DNA of 64,000 bases from Trichomonas vaginalis G3 (lineage: Eukaryota > Parabasalia > Trichomonadida > Trichomonadidae): assembly GCF_026262505.1 (NCBI RefSeq), contig NC_067204.1:4993797-5057796 (forward strand). The letters are read 5' to 3'. The notes beneath the pieces are model-generated. The model ran no database searches, was not told the DNA's origin, and saw only the letters and a list, made by a program, of their open reading frames with translations. This document shows, piece by piece, positions 24,075 to 35,974 of this stretch (positions are counted from its first letter, which is position 1; each line of letters begins with the position of its first letter). Made by a program: the position numbers and the translations under genes.

Positions 24075-24784
24075 GCTTTATATAACTTATGGCGTGTGTA
24101 CCAAACTCTTTTACAGACTCTCCTGAGCTATCCTCACATATAAACATATGATAATAACGCATACATACTCACTTCATATTCTGATCTCATGACATATTAC
24201 CGCAAAAACTATAATTATACAACACACCTCATAAAGTTCATTTTACACGTATCTACACGTTCAAAAACCTATTTTTCTTCAAATTGCCAATTCCAAGATA
24301 AGGAGATTTATTATATCTTCCGTTTTCTCTCACAAATATATTTAATTTTCTGAATAATGCGTATAATAAAATGAATATCTCAAAAACTAAAATACAAAAT
24401 TAATATTGGGTTATGACTTGATATAATCTAAACTTTTGAATTCATTCATTTTTTTGAAAAATGTGGATTTTTCAAAAATGATGTTGTTAAGTAATTTGCG
24501 TTTAACTTGTTATGTAATGCATATTTTCACGATCTGACAGCAGAAATCGAATCAGCGGAACCTGAAGAATCAGATTACGCGGGAAAAATAGGTTTTGAAC
24601 GTGTAGATACGTGTAAAATGAGACTTTATGAGGTGTGTTGTATAATTATAGTTTTTGCGGTAATATGTCATGAGATCAGAATATGAAGTGAGTATGTATG
24701 CGTTATTATCATATGTTTATATGTGAGGATAGCTCAGGAGAGTCTGTAAAAGAGTTTGGTACACGCCATAAGTTATTATAAAGC
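24075..24784. repeat. Head-to-head terminal palindrome (about 203-bp arms)
   Basis: Left arm 24075-24277 and right arm 24583-24784 are near-perfect inverted copies of the element's left terminal region, separated by about 305 bp of AT-rich DNA with no gene. It marks the point where the inverted derivative and the second full copy face each other. The right arm has one extra base (TTATTATAAAG versus TTATATAAAG). Confidence 0.85.
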
Positions 24785-24881
24785 ACAAAAATAAAATTTA
24801 AATATTAATTAGGGAAAATTATATATTTAACGATTGAATGCAAAGTTGTTTTCTATAAAGCATAGTATATGACAAATGAGC

Positions 24882-25153
24882 GTGCATAACACACTCTTGT
24901 CGGTCAAAGTTCCGCATTCAAGTTATGAATGCGGAACTTTCTATCATTCTGGGAGACATGCACAGGCAATGTCTCCCGGAATGATATATGCAGAGCGGTA
25001 AGAGTGCATAACACACTCTTGTCGGTCAAAGTTCCGCATTCAAGTTATGAATGCGGAACTTTCTATCATTCTGGGAGACATGCACAGGCAATGTCTCCCG
25101 GAATGATATATGCAGAGCGGTAAGAGTGCATAACACACTCTTGTCGGTCATAG
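24882..25153 (+). repeat. 122-bp tandem hairpin repeats (copy 2)
   Basis: Two full units and a partial third, offset by 24622 bases from the block at 260-531 and apparently identical to it. Confidence 0.9.
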
Positions 25154-25861
25154 TTCTCCAATTTTATTCTTTTCACCACACATTTTCTCATTTCATTAGA
25201 AATTATCTATCACCCTTTTTCACTATTATACAAAACATCAAATACACATCCAATTTCAAACTACTTATTCTAATTTATTCATTCATTTTATTTATGCCTA
25301 ACAATATACCATTCACTTACATTTGTACTATAATTCACTCATACAACCAAATATACTTAACAATATTATTCAATATTAATATTTCTTTTATTTTTTTCTA
25401 TTTCTTTCTATTTCTTCAATTTTATTAAAAAAAATTATTCATTATTAATATAGTAATTCATTGGTAAACTTCCTTCTTATCTTCACTTGTGTTATTTGAA
25501 ATCAAATATTAACCATATCAATAGCAGACTCAATGTAAAAATTTAGATATATTTTTTTTTTTCATTATTCAAACTTTGATAAATTTTAGTATAATGAATG
25601 ATTTTGTTTCGTGTATGATACAGAAATGAAAAGCTTAATTAATATTATTTTGCATTTCTTCAAGAATGTTAGAGTATATCTACATTAAAAAATCAGATTC
25701 GAACTGCAATACTGCATCAAATTGTTGCACATCTGATAAGGATCTCAAAAGAGTAAAGTTAATTTTTTTGAGTTTTTTTAAGTTTTGAGCCTTAGTAAAA
25801 CACCATCTCGAGCAATATTTTTGGGACGACGATAGGTCTTATTTGGCCTTACAGTGGACCC
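25154..25861. other. AT-rich spacer without recognisable gene (copy 2)
   Basis: Duplicate of 532-1239. No gene is seen. Confidence 0.6.
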
Positions 25862-27617
25862 TTAAATCATATTAAAAATGTCTTTCGATCTGATAAAAAA
25901 ATTAGATATACAAATCATTTTATTAAAATATAATTCTAGAGTTGCAAGGAAATTTTCATGTTCTTTGATATATATATCAATTTTTTGAATTGATTCTAAT
26001 ATAAAGTCAGAATACGCAATTCGACTTTCGAAGAAATTCGGAATATTATGTATTATTGTGTAAATCACATACGTCGCTCTAAATATGTCGCGTAGATTGA
26101 ACTTAACCTGAACAAGTGAAGCGAGATCTTGAATATGGCAATCATGAATTATTATATCATCCACTTTTGGAAGTGGGGCAGGATTCTTTTCTTTTGCCTG
26201 GTCGGCCACTTTTGGATTATCAACTTCTGAAATCACAATTTCAGATTTTCCTCCTTTTTTGATTTTGTGGAATTTAAGGGCTGGAGGTGGACTTATCGTT
26301 GTATATAAATGGGCACAGTGCTGGCAAGGGATTGTTGTCAAATATTTCTCTTCCCAAATCTTCATTTTGTCTTGGCACTTTTGGCATATCATTGTTTTAC
26401 AACGATTCTCCTCTTTCATAGACCCATTTTTCTTCTTGTTTTTTCGAAAGAGTTTTAATGCGCATTCATTCTCTGGTTTTCGAAGTTGATTTGCTCTTGC
26501 AATTATATAATTTAATGTTTCATTCATTTTACCTGCATATGACTTTACTCTTGACATAACTGCATTGTTATGGGAATGAAAACTTTCCACATGGTTTGAG
26601 CACGAAATCCTTGGTTTTCGCAAACAGAGTGCAAGATTTTTCTTCTGAGTTTTTAATTCGAGAAACGCTTCATACTGCGCACTATTGATGGCACCTGAGT
26701 TTTTGTAAATCTCAACAATTGGAAGAAATAATTCATACTTATAATCATATTCTTTTATATTCCACGCAAAAACAATTGTACTCGCAATTGCACAAATCCA
26801 GGTGCCTGCCCCAATCGATTTAAATATGTCTCAAGCAATAATACACAATCAAATGGTTGAATGATGTAAACGATTCCAAACCTTTTCCAAAATCGTTTAT
26901 GAATGGGATTTTTTTGATAATACTTTCATCAACAATTGTCTTAAGTGTATCATAAATCAATTGATAAGATTTTGCCGACTCCGAGGGTCCTATAAATACA
27001 CCCAACGGGAAACCCATGTTACCATATATAATATGGGGGTATATAGCTATATAATCATCAAGTGGAAATGTCGCGTCGAGTTCGATAGCTTGGGCATTTT
27101 CTATGAAAAGTTTCACTTCTGGATGGAGATATAAGAGCCATTGAATATTACTATTATTAAACTTGATTGGCATTTCATCACTAATTGAATGATATTTGAC
27201 AAATCCAGGGATTAGATCAAAGAGATATGCAATATCATTTGAATTTCTGTGAGGATTAACATCATTTATATATTCATAATATAATGTCTTATCGAGTGCA
27301 TTGTTTTTGAAGCTTGAATAGAATTCTTTTCCTAGAATTTTATTTACAAATTCAATATTGTCTTGAGATGAGTTTGTAGTTAAAACATGCTTTTTCATTT
27401 CAATATTAAAATAGGATCTAACACATGCACATTCTGAGCAAATATAAATTGAAAATGATAAATAGCAATCCTCACTGACCAATTCAAATATTTTATCTTC
27501 CTCATTTAAGATCAAAATTTGAATACCACTTTCTGTATGTTTTTGTTTCAACTTTAAAAATGATGGCATATGTTTTACAAAATCAAGAATTTGCTGCAAA
27601 GTAAATTGAGAATGCAT
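25862..27617 (-). pseudogene. Mutator-like (MULE) transposase, copy 2, one break
   Basis: 265-aa N-terminal part (26820-27617, from an ATG) followed by the C-terminal part in another frame (ATG-started stretch 25862-26623, with open frame continuing upstream to about 26820). The N-terminal part holds the first Asp (ELDATF) and second Asp (FINDFGKGLESF). The C-terminal part holds SNHVESFHSHNN with the Glu and a CQKC...CQHC zinc-type pair, and ends IFNMI. The break near 26822-26828 also affects copy 1, but with a different base change. In the family these enzymes catalyse cut-and-paste transposition. The N-terminal frame overlaps the upstream UBA-like ORF by 43 bases in the -1 frame. Confidence 0.72.
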
Positions 27618-28786
27618 TTCATTGCCAATATAAATTGAGATGATTTTTTTCTATCGTAATTTATTGTATTTTTGGAAAATTCGATATAAACATTATGTTT
27701 ATCTAACATAACATCATGAAATTCGGAACTCTGATACTTTTCGGGGATGTCATGGCTTTTTATCCATTTGCATTCTTTCATAATATTTGCTAAACCGTCG
27801 TATTTTTTTAAAGCTTTTTCAACATTTTTTGGTGATGCAAGAATTCTGTAAAAAGTGACATTTTGGTGAATGATTGATTCGTATAGTAAGGTTTCAGAAT
27901 AATTCATAATAAATGATAAATAGAATGAATGTGGCTGATAAATAGATGTTATTCTATAAAGTTTTACAAAAAGTGGAATAATTTTCTGTGGTGTATAATA
28001 AAGCACTTCTTCACATACATTGCAATAGAGATATAAATAATTGCCAAGTAAATCAGGTGTAAGCTTTAATATTTTATTCACTTTTTCTCGAATAGCTTGA
28101 TCTGGACTGATTGAAATCATCGCCCTCTGACAATTAGTTAAATTCCTGAGTTTTGCAATAGTATTTTTAGCTTCAAATAGAATTACAATTTCGTTTATTT
28201 TAATTGAATGTTTTTTTTCTTCTCCGATAAAAGTGATATTATATCCCTTATATTTTGGTACATCTAATGAATCGTTGATTAAATTATCATAAAAAGAGTG
28301 ATCCAGTGGTGGATAAGATGAGAAATATGGTGAGTATATATTAGTTGTATCATTATGTAAATATTGATTAACAGACTGAACAAATGCTTTAATAAAATCA
28401 TCACTATCGTTGAATTCTAAAAATAATTCTTGTTTCTGAATTAAGTGTGTTATAACCTTAATGGATTGACGTAAAAATTTTAATCTGCAAAATGCAAATC
28501 CAGCGACAAATTTGATTAGCTCTTTGGAATCGATAAAATCGGGAATTTCATTATTTGGTTCCTCATCATTTATTATATCTTTTTCAATTTCATTGAGATA
28601 CTGAAGAGTGTTTTTGTCTTGATTATTTAAGAAAACATTTGTAAAGAGATGCTGTCGTGCTTCTGTAATATTGTTATTAGAGATCTCTAAAGCATTTCTT
28701 ACTTGAGTTTCAGTGTAACCTAGAGATGTCAAAGACAAAAAGAGTTTCTGATTTATTTCCATTTGAAAAAAATTAAAACGTGACAT
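27575..28786 (-). CDS. UBA-domain-like protein of the element (403 aa)
   Basis: Single uninterrupted frame from an ATG. An N-terminal segment (about residues 8-50) looks like a ubiquitin-associated domain: a hydrophobic helix, a LGY turn, then ALEISNNNITEARQHLF. The rest is helical, rich in Leu/Ile/Asn, with a CNVC pair around residue 265, and is not recognised. It ends 43 bases inside the transposase frame, just after an A7 run (plus-strand T7 at 27644-27650) that fits a -1 slippery site. It could be a host-derived passenger gene or the natural N-terminal part of a fused transposase. The divergent partner starts 13 bases away. Confidence 0.5.
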   Translation of the reverse strand: MSRFNFFQMEINQKLFLSLTSLGYTETQVRNALEISNNNITEARQHLFTNVFLNNQDKNTLQYLNEIEKDIINDEEPNNEIPDFIDSKELIKFVAGFAFCRLKFLRQSIKVITHLIQKQELFLEFNDSDDFIKAFVQSVNQYLHNDTTNIYSPYFSSYPPLDHSFYDNLINDSLDVPKYKGYNITFIGEEKKHSIKINEIVILFEAKNTIAKLRNLTNCQRAMISISPDQAIREKVNKILKLTPDLLGNYLYLYCNVCEEVLYYTPQKIIPLFVKLYRITSIYQPHSFYLSFIMNYSETLLYESIIHQNVTFYRILASPKNVEKALKKYDGLANIMKECKWIKSHDIPEKYQSSEFHDVMLDKHNVYIEFSKNTINYDRKKSSQFILAMKCILNLLCSKFLIL

Positions 28787-28799
28787 TTTTCGCAGAGGA

Positions 28800-29883
28800 A
28801 TGAGTTTCGAAATCAGTCAAATTTATGGAGAGTCAAACAGAAGTAAGAATTGTAAAGTGAAAATACCTATAAGAATCGCAGAAAAAATTAATCATTGTCC
28901 AATGAATGCTCAAGAAATTCAAACATTTGCTTCTAGTAATATGTTTGAGCAACTTAATACTTTGGAATTATCTATTCAATTATATAAGAAGAATGTAATT
29001 GACTTTTTTAATCTGGTTGAACTATTAATTTATTTTTTACCAGATTATCAAGGACAAATTAGAACAGTTTATAAAGATCTTGAAAACATTCAAGAGAAAT
29101 TACTTAATATGCTTAATTCAAACGAAATTACTCAGTTCCAAATTCAATTACTCTGTAAATTCTTCATAAATTACGCCAAGCAAAAAAAAAATCATGTACA
29201 AAAGGCAATTAAATCTTATATTCAAGATAAATTATATAACTCGCCAAAGTGGAGAAATGAAATATTCAAATGAGAATAATATCCGCATTGAAGCTATGAT
29301 CAAATCAAGTATTTTTGACTAGTGTAATATACGCAACGAATTAGTGTTCAAATTGCCTCTTCCAACTTTAAATATCGATGAAATAATTGAAATTTCAAAT
29401 AGGAAGAAAATTACGTATTTTGAATGTTGTTTGGAATTACGGAATTCTATTGATGAAATCACCACATTTCAATACTATAAGAATTTTTTCAAATTTAATT
29501 TTAAGAGTGAAATGGCATTAGATTTCACAAAAAAAGTATTAAGTATAATTTGGGAGGGATCGGATGGTTCGTATTATATTACAATTGAAAATCTGGAAGA
29601 ATTATGCGAAAAATTAAATCGAGATGAAGGAGAAAAGGTTTTTTCTCTTATCATAAAATGGTATAATTATATGTATTGCATTAAAAACTATGATTTTGAA
29701 GATGAAGAAATGAAAATTACAATCAAAATTGTTAAAAATGCAAAATATGTTATTATAAATGGGGACAGGGAAGAAATAAACTTTATTGATTATCCTCCAA
29801 TGCCGACATTTATTGAAAAAAAGAAGTTAGAGAAATTAATTAAATTTGAAGAAGTGAAAAAGGTATATGAAGATAATGTTTAA
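28800..29883 (+). pseudogene. Unrecognised helical protein, copy 2 (two frames)
   Basis: First frame 28800-29273 (157 aa from ATG), second frame open from 29323 to 29883 with no ATG near its start. The short region between carries stops in each frame, so this is either one gene broken near 29270-29320 or a gene followed by a partial one. Both parts are Lys/Asn/Ile-rich and helical; the second ends in a charged KKKLEKLIKFEEVKKVYEDN stretch. No family is recognised. Its duplicate at 4178 is more damaged. Confidence 0.5.
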
Positions 29884-30052
29884 TTGAAATGTAATTAGCA
29901 TTTGGATTAAATGCAAGGTGAGATATAGAATAAGAATCAAACAGGGATTTTGCAAAATGAAAATTTAAAAAATTAAATACAATTTGAAATTTTAATGAAG
30001 AATTAAATGAATTTTGTTAATGGTTAATAATATAAATCGTAAATTGTAATAT

Positions 30053-33000
30053 GAAATTTCACACCTCAAGAGATGCGAAGAACTTTTGACAGGCAAAGTG
30101 CAATATGATAGGTGAACTTTGCCTGTCACATACATCTCGACAGAGGCAACATTCGATATGAAACTGTCGAGAAACTTCCTCACACCTCAAGAGATGCGAA
30201 GAACTTTTGACAGGCAAAGTGCAATATTGATAGGTGATTGCACTTTGCCTGTCACATACATCTCGACAGAGGCAACATTCGATATGAAAGTTTCCTCTGT
30301 CGAGAAACTTCCTCACACCTCAAGAGATGCGAAGAACTTTTGACAGGCAAAGTGCAATATTGATAGGTGATTGCACTTTGCCTGTCACATACATCTCGAC
30401 AGAGGCAACATTCGATATGAAAGTTTCCTCTGTCGAGAAACTTCCTCACACCTCAAGAGATGCGAAGAACTTTTGACAGGCAAAGTGCAATATTGATAGG
30501 TGATTGCACTTTGCCTGTCACATACATCTCGACAGAGGCAACATTCGATATGAAAGTTTCCTCTGTCGAGAAACTTCCTCACACCTCAAGAGATGCGAAG
30601 AACTTTTGACAGGCAAAGTGCAATATTGATAGGTGATTGCACTTTGCCTGTCACATACATCTCGACAGAGGCAACATTCGATATGAAAGTTTCCTCTGTC
30701 GAGAAACTTCCTCACACCTCAAGAGATGCGAAGAACTTTTGACAGGCAAAGTGCAATATTGATAGGTGATTGCACTTTGCCTGTCACATACATCTCGACA
30801 GAGGCAACATTCGATATGAAAGTTTCCTCTGTCGAGAAACTTCCTCACACCTCAAGAGATGCGAAGAACTTTTGACAGGCAAAGTGCAATATTGATAGGT
30901 GATTGCACTTTGCCTGTCACATACATCTCGACAGAGGCAACATTCGATATGAAAGTTTCCTCTGTCGAGAAACTTCCTCACACCTCAAGAGATGCGAAGA
31001 ACTTTTGACAGGCAAAGTGCAATATTGATAGGTGATTGCACTTTGCCTGTCACATACATCTCGACAGAGGCAACATTCGATATGAAAGTTTCCTCTGTCG
31101 AGAAACTTCCTCACACCTCAAGAGATGCGAAGAACTTTTGACAGGCAAAGTGCAATATTGATAGGTGATTGCACTTTGCCTGTCACATACATCTCGACAG
31201 AGGCAACATTCGATATGAAAGTTTCCTCTGTCGAGAAACTTCCTCACACCTCAAGAGATGCGAAGAACTTTTGACAGGCAAAGTGCAATATTGATAGGTG
31301 ATTGCACTTTGCCTGTCACATACATCTCGACAGAGGCAACATTCGATATGAAAGTTTCCTCTGTCGAGAAACTTCCTCACACCTCAAGAGATGCGAAGAA
31401 CTTTTGACAGGCAAAGTGCAATATTGATAGGTGATTGCACTTTGCCTGTCACATACATCTCGACAGAGGCAACATTCGATATGAAAGTTTCCTCTGTCGA
31501 GAAACTTCCTCACACCTCAAGAGATGCGAAGAACTTTTGACAGGCAAAGTGCAATATTGATAGGTGATTGCACTTTGCCTGTCACATACATCTCGACAGA
31601 GGCAACATTCGATATGAAAGTTTCCTCTGTCGAGAAACTTCCTCACACCTCAAGAGATGCGAAGAACTTTTGACAGGCAAAGTGCAATATTGATAGGTGA
31701 TTGCACTTTGCCTGTCACATACATCTCGACAGAGGCAACATTCGATATGAAAGTTTCCTCTGTCGAGAAACTTCCTCACACCTCAAGAGATGCGAAGAAC
31801 TTTTGACAGGCAAAGTGCAATATTGATAGGTGATTGCACTTTGCCTGTCACATACATCTCGACAGAGGCAACATTCGATATGAAAGTTTCCTCTGTCGAG
31901 AAACTTCCTCACACCTCAAGAGATGCGAAGAACTTTTGACAGGCAAAGTGCAATATTGATAGGTGATTGCACTTTGCCTGTCACATACATCTCGACAGAG
32001 GCAACATTCGATATGAAAGTTTCCTCTGTCGAGAAACTTCCTCACACCTCAAGAGATGCGAAGAACTTTTGACAGGCAAAGTGCAATATTGATAGGTGAT
32101 TGCACTTTGCCTGTCACATGCATCTCGACAGAGGCAACATTCGATATGAAAGTTTCCTCTGTCGAGAAACTTCCTCACACCTCAAGAGATGCGAAGAACT
32201 TTTGACAGGCAAAGTGCAATATTGATAGGTGATTGCACTTTGCCTGTCACATACATCTCGACAGAGGCAACATTCGATATGAAAGTTTCCTCTGTCGAGA
32301 AACTTCCTCACACCTCAAGAGATGCGAAGAACTTTTGACAGGCAAAGTGCAATATTGATAGGTGATTGCACTTTGCCTGTCACATACATCTCGACAGAGG
32401 CAACATTCGATATGAAAGTTTCCTCTGTCGAGAAACTTCCTCACACCTCAAGAGATGCGAAGAACTTTTGACAGGCAAAGTGCAATATTGATAGGTGATT
32501 GCACTTTGCCTGTCACATACATCTCGACAGAGGCAACATTCGATATGAAAGTTTCCTCTGTCGAGAAACTTCCTCACACCTCAAGAGATGCGAAGAACTT
32601 TTGACAGGCAAAGTGCAATATTGATAGGTGATTGCACTTTGCCTGTCACATACATCTCGACAGAGGCAACATTCGATATGAAAGTTTCCTCTGTCGAGAA
32701 ACTTCCTCACACCTCAAGAGATGCGAAGAACTTTTGACAGGCAAAGTGCAATATTGATAGGTGATTGCACTTTGCCTGTCACATACATCTCGACAGAGGC
32801 AACATTCGATATGAAAGTTTCCTCTGTCGAGAAACTTCCTCACACCTCAAGAGATGCGAAGAACTTTTGACAGGCAAAGTGCAATATTGATAGGTGATTG
32901 CACTTTGCCTGTCACATACATCTCGACAGAGGCAACATTCGATATGAAAGTTTCCTCTGTCGAGAAACTTCCTCACACCTCAAGAGATGCGAAGAACTTT

Positions 33001-34687
33001 TGACAGGCAAAGTGCAATATTGATAGGTGATTGCACTTTGCCTGTCACATACATCTCGACAGAGGCAACATTCGATATGAAAGTTTCCTCTGTCGAGAAA
33101 CTTCCTCACACCTCAAGAGATGCGAAGAACTTTTGACAGGCAAAGTGCAATATTGATAGGTGATTGCACTTTGCCTGTCACATACATCTCGACAGAGGCA
33201 ACATTCGATATGAAAGTTTCCTCTGTCGAGAAACTTCCTCACACCTCAAGAGATGCGAAGAACTTTTGACAGGCAAAGTGCAATATTGATAGGTGATTGC
33301 ACTTTGCCTGTCACATACATCTCGACAGAGGCAACATTCGATATGAAAGTTTCCTCTGTCGAGAAACTTCCTCACACCTCAAGAGATGCGAAGAACTTTT
33401 GACAGGCAAAGTGCAATATTGATAGGTGATTGCACTTTGCCTGTCACATGCATCTCGACAGAGGCAACATTCGATATGAAAGTTTCCTCTGTCGAGAAAC
33501 TTCCTCACACCTCAAGAGATGCGAAGAACTTTTGACAGGCAAAGTGCAATATTGATAGGTGATTGCACTTTGCCTGTCACATACATCTCGACAGAGGCAA
33601 CATTCGATATGAAAGTTTCCTCTGTCGAGAAACTTCCTCACACCTCAAGAGATGCGAAGAACTTTTGACAGGCAAAGTGCAATATTGATAGGTGATTGCA
33701 CTTTGCCTGTCACATACATCTCGACAGAGGCAACATTCGATATGAAAGTTTCCTCTGTCGAGAAACTTCCTCACACCTCAAGAGATGCGAAGAACTTTTG
33801 ACAGGCAAAGTGCAATATTGATAGGTGATTGCACTTTGCCTGTCACATACATCTCGACAGAGGCAACATTCGATATGAAAGTTTCCTCTGTCGAGAAACT
33901 TCCTCACACCTCAAGAGATGCGAAGAACTTTTGACAGGCAAAGTGCAATATTGATAGGTGATTGCACTTTGCCTGTCACATACATCTCGACAGAGGCAAC
34001 ATTCGATATGAAAGTTTCCTCTGTCGAGAAACTTCCTCACACCTCAAGAGATGCGAAGAACTTTGACAGGCAAAGTGCAATATTGATAGGTGATTGCACT
34101 TTGCCTGTCACATACATCTCGACAGAGGCAACATTCGATATGAAAGTTTCCTCTGTCGAGAAACTTCCTCACACCTCAAGAGATGCGAAGAACTTTTGAC
34201 AGGCAAAGTGCAATATTGATAGGTGATTGCACTTTGCCTGTCACATACATCTCGACAGAGGCAACATTCGATATGAAAGTTTCCTCTGTCGAGAAACTTC
34301 CTCACACCTCAAGAGATGCGAAGAACTTTTGACAGGCAAAGTGCAATATTGATAGGTGATTGCACTTTGCCTGTCACATACATCTCGACAGAGGCAACAT
34401 TCGATATGAAAGTTTCCTCTGTCGAGAAACTTCCTCACACCTCAAGAGATGCGAAGAACTTTTGACAGGCAAAGTGCAATATTGATAGGTGATTGCACTT
34501 TGCCTGTCACATACATCTCGACAGAGGCAACATTCGATATGAAAGTTTCCTCTGTCGAGAAACTTCCTCACACCTCAAGAGATGCGAAGAACTTTTGACA
34601 GGCAAAGTGCAATATTGATAGGTGATTGCACTTTGCCTGTCACATACATCTCGACAGAGGCAACATTCGATATGAAAGTTTCCTCTG
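30053..34687 (-). repeat. 133-bp satellite array D (about 35 units)
   Basis: Counterpart of array A with about nine more units. The first two units (30053-30175) are shortened. One unit near 34064 lacks a T in the TTTTGACAGG run. Two units carry CACATGCATC instead of CACATACATC, at 32120 and 33450, exactly 1330 bases (10 units) apart. Confidence 0.95.
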
Positions 34688-35389
34688 TATAGAAATTCTT
34701 CTCATCTCAAATTTTTATGATTAAATTATCCCAATCATATCCCAATAATTTGATAAACATATTACAAATATATAAAACACTAAAATATCTTTATATATCC
34801 TTTCTTTTCTGATTATTCTTTATTAATTTTATTCATCTTTTGGCAAAATCTCAAAATTGAGGCGCAACATATATCGGATCATGCACCACTCATGGTACAA
34901 ACTCAACTACGCATCTTTCGTTTTTTTGCATGTTTTTCGTCTCAAAGCATGGTCAATAGACCGTTTCAAAGACGAAAAACATGCAAAATGTGGATGCCCT
35001 CTCATAATGACATATGGAAGATATGGGAGAGAAAACACCATATGGTGTTGCATAAATACTATATATTGAAAAAGATATAAACTAAATTTTATTAAAATCA
35101 TAATAAATATGTGTTTACTTAATGTGATAGATGTACCTAGTATAATTATTATTGAATGTACTAAGATATATTTAAATAAAGATATTTTTTGTATATTATA
35201 TAAGATTGGAATTAGTATTTATGAAGAAATTGCAACAACGCGTTGTGATATGTGTGGATATATGATTTTGAGAGAGAATGATTTTGGATTTTTCATATTT
35301 TAATATGGATGTGATTTGATCATATTGATAGTGTTGTATTATAGAGTGTAATTGGGATGGAATTCTTTTTTATTTGTAATACATCTCGA
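34688..35389. other. Non-satellite insert between arrays D and E
   Basis: Counterpart of 8867-9568, with the 19-bp-arm palindrome at 34924-34942 and 34970-34988 and the doubtful 64-codon frame 35109-35303. No other gene is seen. Confidence 0.75.
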
Positions 35390-35902
35390 GAGGCAACATT
35401 CGATATGAAAGTTTCCTCTGTCGAGAAACTTCCTCACACCTCAAGAGATGCGAAGAACTTTTGACAGGCAAAGTGCAATATTGATAGGTGATTGCACTTT
35501 GCCTGTCACATACATCTCGACAGAGGCAACATTCGATATGAAAGTTTCCTCTGTCGAGAAACTTCCTCACACCTCAAGAGATGCGAAGAACTTTTGACAG
35601 GCAAAGTGCAATATTGATAGGTGATTGCACTTTGCCTGTCACATACATCTCGACAGAGGCAACATTCGATATGAAAGTTTCCTCTGTCGAGAAACTTCCT
35701 CACACCTCAAGAGATGCGAAGAACTTTTGACAGGCAAAGTGCAATATTGATAGGTGATTGCACTTTGCCTGTCACATACATCTCGACAGAGGCAACATTC
35801 GATATGAAAGTTTCCTCTGTCGAGAAACTTCCTCACACCTCAAGAGATGCGAAGAACTTTTGACAGGCAAAGTGCAATATTGATAGGTGATTGCACTTTG
35901 CC
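35390..35902 (-). repeat. 133-bp satellite array E (about 3.9 units)
   Basis: Counterpart of array B with one more unit. It ends at the same GCACTTTGCCTCTCC junction. Confidence 0.93.
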
Positions 35903-35974
35903 TCTCCAAACTCTCAAATATGCTTCTCACCATACATCAAACGGGCAAATTTCTCCTTAAATTTCTCTTTATTT

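Larger units (their letters stand above)
16605..24277 (-). mobile_element. Inverted, internally deleted derivative of the composite element
   Basis: Read on the minus strand: left terminal region (24277 down to about 24060), joined directly to the sequence that precedes array B (equivalent to about 9484-9568), then a very long 133-bp array, a 47-bp minisatellite, and the right end (rc of 14035-14470 plus 15685-15757). It lacks the 122-bp repeats, the transposase block, array A, the large palindrome and the hairpin array, and has no nested inverted-arm insertion. It could be mobilised only by enzymes made elsewhere. Confidence 0.7.
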
